Below, one piece after another: positions 47,786 through 55,785 of a stretch of 64,000 nucleotides of DNA. The notes under the pieces are model-generated. The model did no database searches. It worked only from the letters and a program-made list of their open reading frames with translations, and was not told where the DNA came from. The DNA comes from Kibdelosporangium banguiense (GTDB taxonomy: Bacteria; Actinomycetota; Actinomycetes; Mycobacteriales; Pseudonocardiaceae), in NCBI RefSeq assembly GCF_017876405.1, contig NZ_JAGINW010000001.1:3919203-3983202 (forward strand). The letters are read 5' to 3'. The translations under genes and the position numbers were made by a program. The number at the start of each line of letters is the position of its first letter. The first letter of the stretch is position 1.

Positions 47786-50413
47786 TCATTTCGTCGAGTC
47801 GCCGTCGTCGAGGAACGGCAGCAGAGCACCGGACCGATCCACCGCGACGGTCAAGGCGCGGAGCACACCAGCGGTGCCTGTGGCGAAGTCCATCGAAAGG
47901 CGCAGCAACTTGTTGCCGGGGAAGGCGAGTTCGCCTCGGTAGGGCACCGCATGCCAGCCCAGTCGCACCAGGTGACGGGTCAGCGCACGCTCGCCGTCCA
48001 AGCCCGCATACCCACGCTGCAGCATGGCGAGCGCGCCCAGCAGGCCGGCCCTTCCCGCGAACAATCCAGATTGGACTACGAATTCCGGGCAGCAGGCGCG
48101 CCGCATGGCCGGCAACGCGATTGCGCACTCGGTGTCCGGTACATGCCGGACGAGTTCCTGGACCACCAGCGCGATCCCGGCAGTGCCGACGTCCAGGTGG
48201 GGTAGTGCTCGCCCGTCCTGGCTGGGGACCTGCAGTGAGCCGTCCGGCCGCGCGACGCATTCGTCGAGATCCAGCTGCAGGGCGCACGCGGCCATGTCGA
48301 GCCAGGAAGGGTCACTCGTGTGCTCGTACAGCCTGACGAAGAACAGTCCAGGGCCGGACCAGCCATGCAATAGACCCGCCGTGGCTCGAGGCTCACGCCC
48401 GTCAAGCCGACCGGCCACGACGGTCAGCTTTTCGGTCAACCGGTCGCCGATGGACATCGCCTGCGCCAGATACGTCCCGGACTGCATCACCTGACCGAAA
48501 TGCAGGAGGTTGAGACCGACCCCTGCCAGGCCGCTGTGCAGTCCGTGATCGCGCAGCGGCCCGACCAGTGGCGCCGACTCCTCGATCAACGCGACCGCTT
48601 CGTGCACGTAGCCGAAGTCGCGCAACACGTATGCGATGCCGTGCGTGCCGTCGTAGAAACCTGGTCGGCGTGGGGGGTCTCGGCGGACCGACTCCAACAG
48701 CCAACGCTCGTGCTCTACGTAGCGGCCCCCACCGCTGGTCGAGAGTGCGTGCAGCACGCCCGCCGCGCCGAAGGCGAAACATGTGCCCCCGGCAGTGAAC
48801 TGCTCGATGTCGCCGGGAAACAGCCGATCCTGGCGATCCGGGGTCGCGCTGAGCAGGATGGCGTCGATCAGTGACCCGCAGATCGCGTGCCAGTCAGGTT
48901 GTGCCGAATCGAACTCCGACACTGTCGGGGCCTTGCGGCGCCCTGCGTTCACCCTTGCGCGGGACGTCGTCTGCGACGGGACGCCCACGACCGATCCGCT
49001 CGTCGGCGCGAGCTCGGCGAGCACGACCTTGCCGAACTCATCGGGAACGGGAAAGCGCTCCTGGATGGCTTCCATGTAGAGATTCACCTTGTCGGGCTGG
49101 AACCGCATCATGTGCGTCAACGGCAGGAACATGTGCAGCCGCAGGGCGGCGAGTGCGTAATTGTCGATCGCCGGCCCGGTGCGTTCGTCCGGTGCGCTGA
49201 ATCCGGGAGCCGCGAGGACGGGGCGGCCGTCTGACTCGTCGATCGCGAACGCGAGCTCGAAGTCCACCAGCGAGACCGTGTCGTCCTCAGCGATCAGAAT
49301 GTTGCCGGGATGCAGGTCGGCGAAGACGATTCCGCGCTCGTGGATCGAGCGAATCAGCTTCTCGACCTGGTCGAGCACACCAAGTGCACGCCTCGTGTAG
49401 GCGGCGAGGTCCGCCTGCTCGGAATCACACATGGTCAGCGGGTACTGGGCGGCCAGCCATCGGTCGAGGCGGCGGCCCGGCAGGTACTCCATCATCAAGT
49501 AGTGGTGTTCCCATGCCGTGAACCAGTCGTGCAGGATCGGCACACCTGTCACGCCCTGCAACCGCTCAAGGGAGTTTCGTTCGCGGTGCAGCCGCGCGAC
49601 GGCATCCGTTCCGTCGGCGTCGAGACCGGCGTACGGCCGCGCTTCTTTCAGCACCACCAACTCGTCGCCCATGTCACGCTTGGCGAGGTACACCCCGCCG
49701 CCGTTGGTGAAGTGCAGTGCGTGCTCGACCAGATGCGGAAAGCGGGATTCGTGCGGAAGTTCGCGCAGTGCGAGGTGTGGAACCAGGACGTCGGGCAACT
49801 CGGCCCAGTCGGGAACAGAGAAGACCGGAGTGCGTTGCTCGGGAATGAGAGTTCCGTTGGGACGTTCGATGGCCGGCACGAGCCGGCCCCTGTCAGTGGC
49901 CAGCCACCGTTCGGTGAACGCGCCGTACCGCACGTAGAGTGGTCCCGCTCCGTACCGTAGATCCGACAGAATGTATGGCCCGGGCTCGTCGGCCAGTTCG
50001 CCGGTCAGGTCGACCAGCACACGTTCGAGCTCCGCGTAGTCCGCGGGATAAATCGTCACGAATTTGCCGCTGTCCTCGCGGGGTGTGTACTTGGCATTCC
50101 TGGCCAGCAGGATCTTCTTGCTGTGCAGGAACTTGAAGCTGATCCCCCGGGAGAAGCAGTAGTCGCACACCGCCTTCAGTATGCGTTCGGCGTTGTCCAG
50201 CCTGGCGGACACATGCACCTTCCAGCCCTGCCTTGGCAGAGTCCGGCCGCGACAGCTCATGGTCACCCAGATGTCGCGCCGGGCGCACTCCCATCCCATG
50301 GGCAGTGGACGCCACACGTGGTCGAACGAATCAGCGTCAGAGCTCAACCTGGCCGGTGTGTCGTAAAACCAAGTGTCTGCCAGGCAGAACTCCTCGTAAC
50401 GCATGTCCAACTC
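47786..50413 (-). CDS. lanKC: Class III lanthionine synthetase LanKC
   Basis: The start is placed at TTG 50413, where the product begins L-D-M-R-Y-E-E-F-C-L-A-D-T-W-F-Y, the usual LanKC N-terminus, with AGAGAGG upstream; the open frame reaches 50653. The 875 residues comprise an N-terminal lyase region (to about 210), a Ser/Thr-kinase domain (about 220-500) and a LanC-like cyclase (about 550-875). The kinase has K256 in V-V-L-K-E-A-R, D366 in A-D-L-H-P-G-N and D384 in V-D-F-E. The cyclase shows repeated G-x-x-G barrel motifs (H-S-G-L-A-G-V-G, H-G-W-S-G-P-G, D-V-G-T-A-G-I). It phosphorylates and dehydrates Ser/Thr of a precursor and forms lanthionine or labionin rings. The precursor gene follows at once. 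Confidence 0.95.
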   Translation of the reverse strand, partial: ELDMRYEEFCLADTWFYDTPARLSSDADSFDHVWRPLPMGWECARRDIWVTMSCRGRTLPRQGWKVHVSARLDNAERILKAVCDYCFSRGISFKFLHSKKILLARNAKYTPREDSGKFVTIYPADYAELERVLVDLTGELADEPGPYILSDLRYGAGPLYVRYGAFTERWLATDRGRLVPAIERPNGTLIPEQRTPVFSVPDWAELPDVLVPHLALRELPHESRFPHLVEHALHFTNGGGVYLAKRDMGDELVVLKEARPYAGLDADGTDAVARLHRERNSLERLQGVTGVPILHDWFTAWEHHYLMMEYLPGRRLDRWLAAQYPLTMCDSEQADLAAYTRRALGVLDQVEKLIRSIHERGIVFADLHPGNILIAEDDTVSLVDFELAFAIDESDGRPVLAAPGFSAPDERTGPAIDNYALAALRLHMFLPLTHMMRFQPDKVNLYMEAIQERFPVPDEFGKVVLAELAPTSGSVVGVPSQTTSRARVNAGRRKAPTVSEFDSAQPDWHAICGSLIDAILLSATPDRQDRLFPGDIEQFTAGGTCFAFGAAGVLHALSTSGGGRYVEHERWLLESVRRDPPRRPGFYDGTHGIAYVLRDFGYVHEAVALIEESAPLVGPLRDHGLHSGLAGVGLNLLHFGQVMQSGTYLAQAMSIGDRLTEKLTVVAGRLDGREPRATAGLLHGWSGPGLFFVRLYEHTSDPSWLDMAACALQLDLDECVARPDGSLQVPSQDGRALPHLDVGTAGIALVVQELVRHVPDTECAIALPAMRRACCPEFVVQSGLFAGRAGLLGALAMLQRGYAGLDGERALTRHLVRLGWHAVPYRGELAFPGNKLLRLSMDFATGTAGVLRALTVAVDRSGALLPFLDDGDSTK

Positions 50414-51134
50414 GAAATGCCTCTCTACTACCAGGTCGCAGGGCGCATGTGACATTGAAATGAAGCAACGCCGCTCATGTGTCGACTGTTCGGAATAACG
50501 TTTGTCCAGCTGAAAGCCCACGTCGTAGTCGCGCCAGTCCTGCGCCGTTTCGCGGCCGGCCGGCTCTGGAATGACATTCGAGAGCCGGTCGACCGGTTCG
50601 CGCTCGCACCATGCCGCCGGCGGTGCGTTTGCTGATGACGATGTCAAGGTCAACGGAACGGTCTGAACCTTTTCAGACCCAATTCCCGCGGCGCATCAGC
50701 CGTCCGGGTGGACCGGCATCAGATCCAGATGGACGTCACCCGGGCGCAGCAGTAAGATCGTCATCTGGTCGACGCCTCAACCCAATAACCGAAAGTGATT
50801 CGGGAATTAGCTCAAACGGGTGTCGGTGCATCACACGTCTGGTCCTTGCGGACCGTATGAGGTCCCGCCAGAGTTGTCTGGGTTCACTGGCAATCCGCTG
50901 GATGGGTCAACGGGGTAGGGGCGGTTCGGACGAGTCATCGGTCCCGCCGCGGCTCCGTTGCACTCGTCCACTCGGCTCACTCCTCTCTGGAGTAAATCCG
51001 CATGGGTGATCCCCACTTTCGGCACGAGGCGCTACAGCGCCTGACGGTATGAGATACAGACACTTCGTGAGCACTTTAGCGACCCCTTGGTATTCACCGC
51101 CGCGCGCGAAGAAGGACCTGACGGATATGGACGA
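50414..51134. other. Divergent intergenic region between lanKC and the SDR gene
   Basis: About 720 bp separate the two divergent genes. Frames remain open in part (lanKC to 50653, SDR back to 51087), but their translations lack family similarity. I found no second leader-type peptide on either strand. Promoters for both directions are expected here; none stands out. Confidence 0.5.
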
Positions 51135-52076
51135 ATGGATATCAGTTCGACTCAACTCTTGGAACCAACGGTCGAATCGGAAGTACGCGTTGCGCGAGGA
51201 GATCCACCGGGGTCAACCGTCGAAATATCTCAGACACGGCCGACGGCACTTGTCACCGGCGCGACTGACGGAATCGGCCGAGCAGTGTCGCACCGTTTGG
51301 CTGGGCTGGTTGACACACTACTGGTGCACGGTCGAAGTCCCCAGCCACTGGCGACGCTGGCCGCCGCACTCGCACCGGCGAACCCGGGTACCTGCATCGT
51401 TCCGGTTGTGGCCGACCTGGGGTGTTTCGCCGACGTCGAACGCCTGATTCATCGCGTTCGCACGACCTACGGTCACCTCGATATTCTCGTCAACAACGCG
51501 GCGACGGTCGGGCAGCATTCCGCTATGCAGAGCGAGGACGGGCATGAGCTGACCTTCCAGGTGAACTATCTTTCTCCGGCTCTCCTGACCGCTGGACTGT
51601 TCGATCTGCTGCTCGTGGCCAGGCGTGGCCGTGTCGTCAATGTCGCCTGTGACGTCTACCGTAACGTTACGACTTTCGATCAAGATTCGCTCTGCGACCG
51701 CCGTTATCACCCTGCGGTGGCGTATGCGCAATCCAAATTCGCCCTGGTCGCGCATACTGCCTCGCTGGTCTCCGCTTGTTCCGGGACTCGGCTCGCCGTG
51801 GTGTGCGTCGATCCTGGCTTCACCGAGACGAAGTTGCAACGACAGTCATTCGGCTGGCCGGGTGCGCCCGTTAGCGCGGCGGCCGACAACGTGCTCTATG
51901 CCGTGACCAAACCGGTGAATGACAGGGGGTTCTATGTGCAGGGGAAGAAGATCGTTCAGCCCGCATCCGAAGTGCTGAATATTCCCACGCAGCGGCAACT
52001 CGACAAGGTCACCGAGGAGGTGTTGGACATGAGCCTTCCGTGGACGGCGACGGGCCCGCTTCGCATGGGCGCCTAG
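51135..52076 (+). CDS. Short-chain dehydrogenase/reductase with Ser-to-Cys change in the active site
   Basis: The roughly 313-residue SDR of the retinol-dehydrogenase-like type has cofactor loop T-G-A-T-D-G-I-G, N-N-A-A, and catalytic Y197-x-x-x-K201 (A-Y-A-Q-S-K). The strand that normally ends V-N-V-S-S reads V-N-V-A-C-D, so the catalytic Ser appears replaced by Cys172. An N-terminal extension precedes the Rossmann fold. The start is uncertain: ATG 51135 is plausible and TTG 51087 would add 16 residues. Its location between lanKC and the regulator suggests a tailoring step on the peptide, for example reduction of dehydro residues or a keto group (inference). Confidence 0.83.
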   Translation: MDISSTQLLEPTVESEVRVARGDPPGSTVEISQTRPTALVTGATDGIGRAVSHRLAGLVDTLLVHGRSPQPLATLAAALAPANPGTCIVPVVADLGCFADVERLIHRVRTTYGHLDILVNNAATVGQHSAMQSEDGHELTFQVNYLSPALLTAGLFDLLLVARRGRVVNVACDVYRNVTTFDQDSLCDRRYHPAVAYAQSKFALVAHTASLVSACSGTRLAVVCVDPGFTETKLQRQSFGWPGAPVSAAADNVLYAVTKPVNDRGFYVQGKKIVQPASEVLNIPTQRQLDKVTEEVLDMSLPWTATGPLRMGA

Positions 52077-52345
52077 TTCCGGGTGGTTTCGCGCGCTGTA
52101 CTTCTGGCGCAGGGCAATCATATCCGGGTGCAAATAACATCGGCGGGAGTCGACCGGGACACGTCGGCTGGCTTCCGCCTTAGCCTCCGCGAACGCTGCC
52201 GGGTGATCAGGAGACCGGGAGCTTCGCCATCGTGTCCCGCCCACCGCGCCGAATCCGGCTCTGAATGCTGGCGCATGCTGGACAGTGGCGATGGCTCGCC
52301 GAAATCCGCACCCCATCAGAGCGACGCGAAGCAGAGGATCACCTC

Positions 52346-53413
52346 ATGCTTGAGATCGTTGGCCTCGATAATTCTGCGCAGACCGTTTACGAGTTGCTCA
52401 TCGATAACCCACCGGCCACCTTCGACGACATATGCCAACGGGTCGACATCGATGACGCATGCCTGCGTAAGGTGCTCGAGAAGCTCCTATCCCTAGGGCT
52501 TGTGAAGAGCACGGCGTGCGTACCGCCCAAGTTCACCGCCACCGCCCCCGACGTCGCGCTGGAGGTGCTACTTCTCGAGCAACAGGAGCAAATCAAGCGC
52601 GCCCGTCTGTATGTCGAGCAACTCGCTGGTCGATACGTTCGCACGGCAGCGGGATGGGAGCCGACTGAACTGGTCGAGGTCGTCTCCGGCCAGCAGGCGG
52701 TGGCTCAACTCGTGGAACAGATCGTCCGCAGCACCAGTCACGAGATCCGCTTCATCGACAAACACCCGTACGTCGTCGCCCCGACCGTGCTCGCCCCAGT
52801 CGAGGCGGAGATGCTGCGGCGAGGTATCGCCTATCGTGCGCTCTACGACACCGCAGGGCTCGCAACCCGCAGTATCCAGGCTGAGATCGAACCGGCGATC
52901 GCCATGGGCGAACAGGCGAGAGTGCTACCAGAGGCACCGGTCAAGTTGATCTTGTCGGATCGCCGTCTCGCACTGCTGCCGCTGCAGTCCAATCCAACGA
53001 TGGTCGACAGTGTCGTCGCCGTTCATCCTTCCGCGATACTGGACGCTCTCAGCGCGCTGTTCGAGGCACTGTGGCGGACGGCGTTGCCGATACCCGCCGA
53101 CTCGACGAGGCCGGTAGGTGCCAGTTCGCTCACCCCTGAGGACGCCCGGCTCATCACCTTGCTGACGGCCGGACTTCCGGACCAGGCGGTGGCCCGGCAG
53201 CTCGGTTTGTCCTACCGGACGTTCCAGCGCAGATTGGGTGCCCTGATCGAGTTTCTGGGCGTCCGGACCCGGTTTCAGGCCGGGTTGCAGGCCGCGTTTC
53301 ACGGGCTGGTCCCACCCCCGTCGTCGCCCGCGGACCAGCCGGGGGCCCAGGCGCCACGCGAATCGGGGCCGGCCGGCGGGGATCAAGATCGGTCCGGTCA
53401 GGGGGCCAGTTGA
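52346..53413 (+). CDS. TrmB-like/LuxR-type helix-turn-helix regulator
   Basis: ATG 52346 (GCAGAGGATCACCTC upstream) gives 355 residues. The first 70 form a TrmB-like winged helix (S-A-Q-T-V-Y-E-L-L-I-D-N-P-P ... I-D-D-A-C-L-R-K-V-L-E-K-L). The middle resembles a phospholipase-D-like effector domain (I-R-F-I-D-K-H-P-Y, A-P-V-E-A-E-M-L-R-R-G-I). The end carries a LuxR-type helix-turn-helix (L-T-P-E-D-A-R-L-I-T-L-L ... L-G-L-S-Y-R-T-F-Q-R-R-L). Such two-HTH proteins are common next to lanthipeptide and other small clusters in actinobacteria. A decayed copy lies at 41045-41725. Confidence 0.88.
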   Translation: MLEIVGLDNSAQTVYELLIDNPPATFDDICQRVDIDDACLRKVLEKLLSLGLVKSTACVPPKFTATAPDVALEVLLLEQQEQIKRARLYVEQLAGRYVRTAAGWEPTELVEVVSGQQAVAQLVEQIVRSTSHEIRFIDKHPYVVAPTVLAPVEAEMLRRGIAYRALYDTAGLATRSIQAEIEPAIAMGEQARVLPEAPVKLILSDRRLALLPLQSNPTMVDSVVAVHPSAILDALSALFEALWRTALPIPADSTRPVGASSLTPEDARLITLLTAGLPDQAVARQLGLSYRTFQRRLGALIEFLGVRTRFQAGLQAAFHGLVPPPSSPADQPGAQAPRESGPAGGDQDRSGQGAS

Positions 53414-53628
53414 CTGGCCGCTTTTCGCCAGTGGCCGGCCGAGGCAACATCAACGCAGCGATCCTGTGCGCCAGTCACCGATCCGTGAGTGTGACGCGCC
53501 ATGGTGAGTGCGTTCTGGAAACCACTGGGGAGGTGCGGTGATGCGAAGTCCTCAGTGCACTCACACATTCCGTTCGTCAGCTGCCTGGCTCACATGTGCA
53601 CTGGCGCGGCCGGCCGAGGAGTCCCCAG

Positions 53629-54018
53629 ATGACCACGAACGTCCGTCGCGTGATCGGTATCGACGACGTACCCGCCGTCACCACGCGAGGTGGCGACATT
53701 CGCTTGCTGCTCACACCCGGCACGGTCGGCGCGTCGACCGGCTTTCTCGGCGTCGCGATCCTCAAGCCGGGCGAACGGATCACCGAGCACTACCACCCCT
53801 ACTCCGACGAGTTCCTGTACGTGGTCTCCGGTGATGTGACCCTGGATCTCGACGACGAGCCGATCACCATGTGCACCGGCCAGGGCGTACTGGTGCCGCG
53901 CTACGTCCGCCACCGCGTGCGCAACGCCGGTGACGTGGAGGTGCGCGTCGTGTTTCATCTCTGCCCGCTGGCGCCACGACTCGACCTCAGTCACGTGTAC
54001 ACCGAGGAGATCCCGTGA
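53629..54018 (+). CDS. Cupin-domain protein of the polyketide-cluster type
   Basis: ATG 53629 (GAGGAG eight bases before) gives 129 residues forming one cupin. Metal ligands are suggested by H-Y-H-P-Y-S-D-E-F-L-Y-V-V-S-G (two His and a Glu) and the later V-R-H-R-V-R-N-A. Similar small cupins occur in aromatic polyketide gene clusters as cyclases or oxygenases. It lies between the lanthipeptide regulator and the FAAL/PKS genes, so its allegiance is open. Two strong hairpins follow. Confidence 0.8.
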   Translation: MTTNVRRVIGIDDVPAVTTRGGDIRLLLTPGTVGASTGFLGVAILKPGERITEHYHPYSDEFLYVVSGDVTLDLDDEPITMCTGQGVLVPRYVRHRVRNAGDVEVRVVFHLCPLAPRLDLSHVYTEEIP

Positions 54019-54077
54019 CCCGCAACCCATTGTCTGTTACGTCCAATTCGGACAGAAGGTCGAGTGTGGCGTAGACG

Positions 54078-54123
54078 TGGGTTCGGCTCGATTTGACGCG
54101 TACGTCAAATCGAGCCGAACCCA
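54078..54123. terminator. Perfect 21-bp hairpin between convergent genes
   Basis: TGGGTTCGGCTCGATTTGACG (54078-54098) and its exact complement (54103-54123) form a stem with a 4-nt loop, 59 bp after the cupin stop. The shape fits a strong terminator, though no U-tract follows. Confidence 0.85.
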
Positions 54124-54188
54124 TCCACTTGCGGATCATTCACTTGGCGCGGCTGCGGCCATTGAGCGTTTGGGCGAGATCGGGCCCA

Positions 54189-54265
54189 GGATGCGTCGGT
54201 GCCCGGCGAACCAGACCCGGGATTCCTCGGAGCCCAGGCCCGGCCCGCCGGGCACCGACGCATCC
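54189..54265. repeat. 20-bp perfect inverted repeat with a 37-nt internal segment
   Basis: GGATGCGTCGGTGCCCGGCG (54189-54208) is exactly repeated in inverse orientation at 54246-54265. The internal part has its own partial GC-rich complementarity. It lies between the cupin and the alpha/beta hydrolase stop codons, beside the 21-bp hairpin. Two long perfect inverted repeats in 300 bp are more than a terminator needs. Confidence 0.8.
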
Positions 54266-54320
54266 ACCTCCAGTCGCCCGGCTCCGGCCTCTGGCCGGGG
54301 CGGACTCGCTATTCCAAGAC

Positions 54321-55148
54321 TCAATCGCCGGAGCCGCTAAGCCGGCACGAGTCCCGTACGAAGGCGACGACCTCAAGGGCGACCCGCTCAGGGTCCTCCG
54401 CGTGTGGATAGTGACCTGCGTCCGGCACCACCAGCACGGTTGCCGGGCCGCCCAGTCGGTCGGCCGTGAGGCAGGCCTCGGCGGCGGGATCGGGACAGTC
54501 CGGATCACGGTCGCCGATGACCACCAGTGCTGGACATCCGGCGTCGGGGAGTGCCCGCTCGGCAGCGGTATGATCACTCTTGATCATCTCGCGGACCGGG
54601 TCGAACCGGCCCGGCTCGGCCAGGCTGACAGCAAGTTCACGGCGCCGCTGTTCGAAGTTGGCCGGTTTTGTGGCGAACAGCGTTGGCCAATAGGACATCC
54701 ACAATGTCCGGCCCAGCCCGGGCAGCATGGCCAGGCTCGTCATCGTCCTTTCCAACGGGTCATACGAAGGGGCCTTGACGAATGACCGGCTCAATACGAT
54801 TCCGGCCACGGCGTCAGGCGCTTTGGCCGCCGCGATGACCGCGGCTGCGCCGCTGTAGTCGCTGCCCAGCAACACCGCCGGCTGATCGTCCAGCGCTCTG
54901 CAGACCGCGAGTAGGTCGTCCGCCACGTCGTTCGCCGTGTAAGACGGCCAGTTGGTGCTCGACTGCCCGTGGCCCCGCAATTCGACCGCCGCTACCCGGA
55001 GACCGCCGGCGAGAAGCAGGCGAGTCAGGTCGGTGAAAGTGCTTCTGAGATCACCAATTCCAGGAGAGCAAACGACAAGTGGTCCTTCTCCGGCGACGGA
55101 GTAGGCGAGCGTCCCCCCGGGGCGCTCCAGAAACTGGGTGCCGCTCAT
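54321..55148 (-). CDS. Alpha/beta hydrolase with Asp at the nucleophile position
   Basis: The 275-residue single-domain hydrolase has oxyanion region V-V-C-S-P-G-I-G-D and V-E-L-R-G-H-G-Q-S. The nucleophile elbow reads L-L-G-S-D-Y-S-G, which aligns Asp with the usual Ser, as in epoxide hydrolases and haloalkane dehalogenases. The acid is expected in G-D-R-D-P-D-C and the His in D-A-G-H-Y-P-H. The substrate is unknown; in this setting it may act on the cluster's lipid product. The ATG at 55148 is preceded by a strong hairpin. Confidence 0.85.
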   Translation of the reverse strand: MSGTQFLERPGGTLAYSVAGEGPLVVCSPGIGDLRSTFTDLTRLLLAGGLRVAAVELRGHGQSSTNWPSYTANDVADDLLAVCRALDDQPAVLLGSDYSGAAAVIAAAKAPDAVAGIVLSRSFVKAPSYDPLERTMTSLAMLPGLGRTLWMSYWPTLFATKPANFEQRRRELAVSLAEPGRFDPVREMIKSDHTAAERALPDAGCPALVVIGDRDPDCPDPAAEACLTADRLGGPATVLVVPDAGHYPHAEDPERVALEVVAFVRDSCRLSGSGD

Positions 55149-55165
55149 GGTGCCCTTCCTGCATG

Positions 55166-55215
55166 CCGATGGGTATCGGCCGGCACGTCAACTCCTGCCG
55201 GTCGATACCCATCGG
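55166..55215. terminator. 18-bp hairpin with one mismatch
   Basis: CCGATGGGTATCGGCCGG (55166-55183) pairs with 55198-55215 apart from one G:T position. It follows the stop of the small secreted protein (complement strand) and precedes the hydrolase start, so it probably separates the two transcripts. Confidence 0.75.
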
Positions 55216-55249
55216 GCGATGCTGCACTGGGTTGTCGTGTCCGAGGCTG

Positions 55250-55486
55250 TCAGCAGCCGATGCTGACGCTCTTCTTGATCCCGAGGTGTTTGTCGGAGAA
55301 CCACCCGGACACGCCACAGTGATCGATGTGGACCCCTGCGCGCAGACCGTCGATCCGCCAGTCGAGATGCAGGTGTGATGCCGCCGGCTGGGGCAAAAGC
55401 GGACTGGCATTCGCTCCCGCCGCGATGGCGACAGGGATGGCGGTTACGGCCATGGTCGTGAGGATGACCCTTACCATTCGACGCAC
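55250..55486 (-). CDS. Small secreted two-cysteine protein
   Basis: GTG 55486 (AAAGGCAG upstream) gives 78 residues. A signal peptide (V-I-L-T-T-M-A-V-T-A-I-P-V-A-I-A-A-G-A-N-A) leaves a mature chain of about 50 residues with H-L-H-L-D-W-R-I-D-G, then Cys in I-D-H-C-G-V-S-G-W-F, and a terminal S-V-S-I-G-C. The two Cys could form one disulfide that closes the C-terminus. No family is recognised. It sits between the KAS III homologue and the alpha/beta hydrolase on the same strand, and the hairpin at 55166 follows it. Confidence 0.6.
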   Translation of the reverse strand: MRRMVRVILTTMAVTAIPVAIAAGANASPLLPQPAASHLHLDWRIDGLRAGVHIDHCGVSGWFSDKHLGIKKSVSIGC

Positions 55487-55785
55487 GCTGGTTTCTGCCT
55501 TTCGTCGTTGTTCTGGCTCGGGTGATTCTGGAGAAGGTGGCGGCGGCGCCGAAAGAGGCCGGATGGCTGGCCTTTCCCTTACTGCAACCGGGGCGCGTCC
55601 GGATGGGTGACGCTTTCGACAAGCGCGAACACTTCGGATCGCAACTCGGAATTCTCGTCCGATACCAGGAAATGGCTGCCGGGAATGGGATCTTCGTATC
55701 GGCATGCCGTCGCCGCGACCGGAGGGCCGAAGCACCGCCACCGGCGTGCGGAAAACACACCAGCGTTGGTGTCCTCGAGATCAAG

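Noticed and set aside
50611..51009. Possible second lanthipeptide precursor between lanKC and the SDR gene
   Set aside because: I searched both strands for an L-x-L-Q-x-L-E-type leader and found none; the frames present are Arg/Pro-rich shadows.
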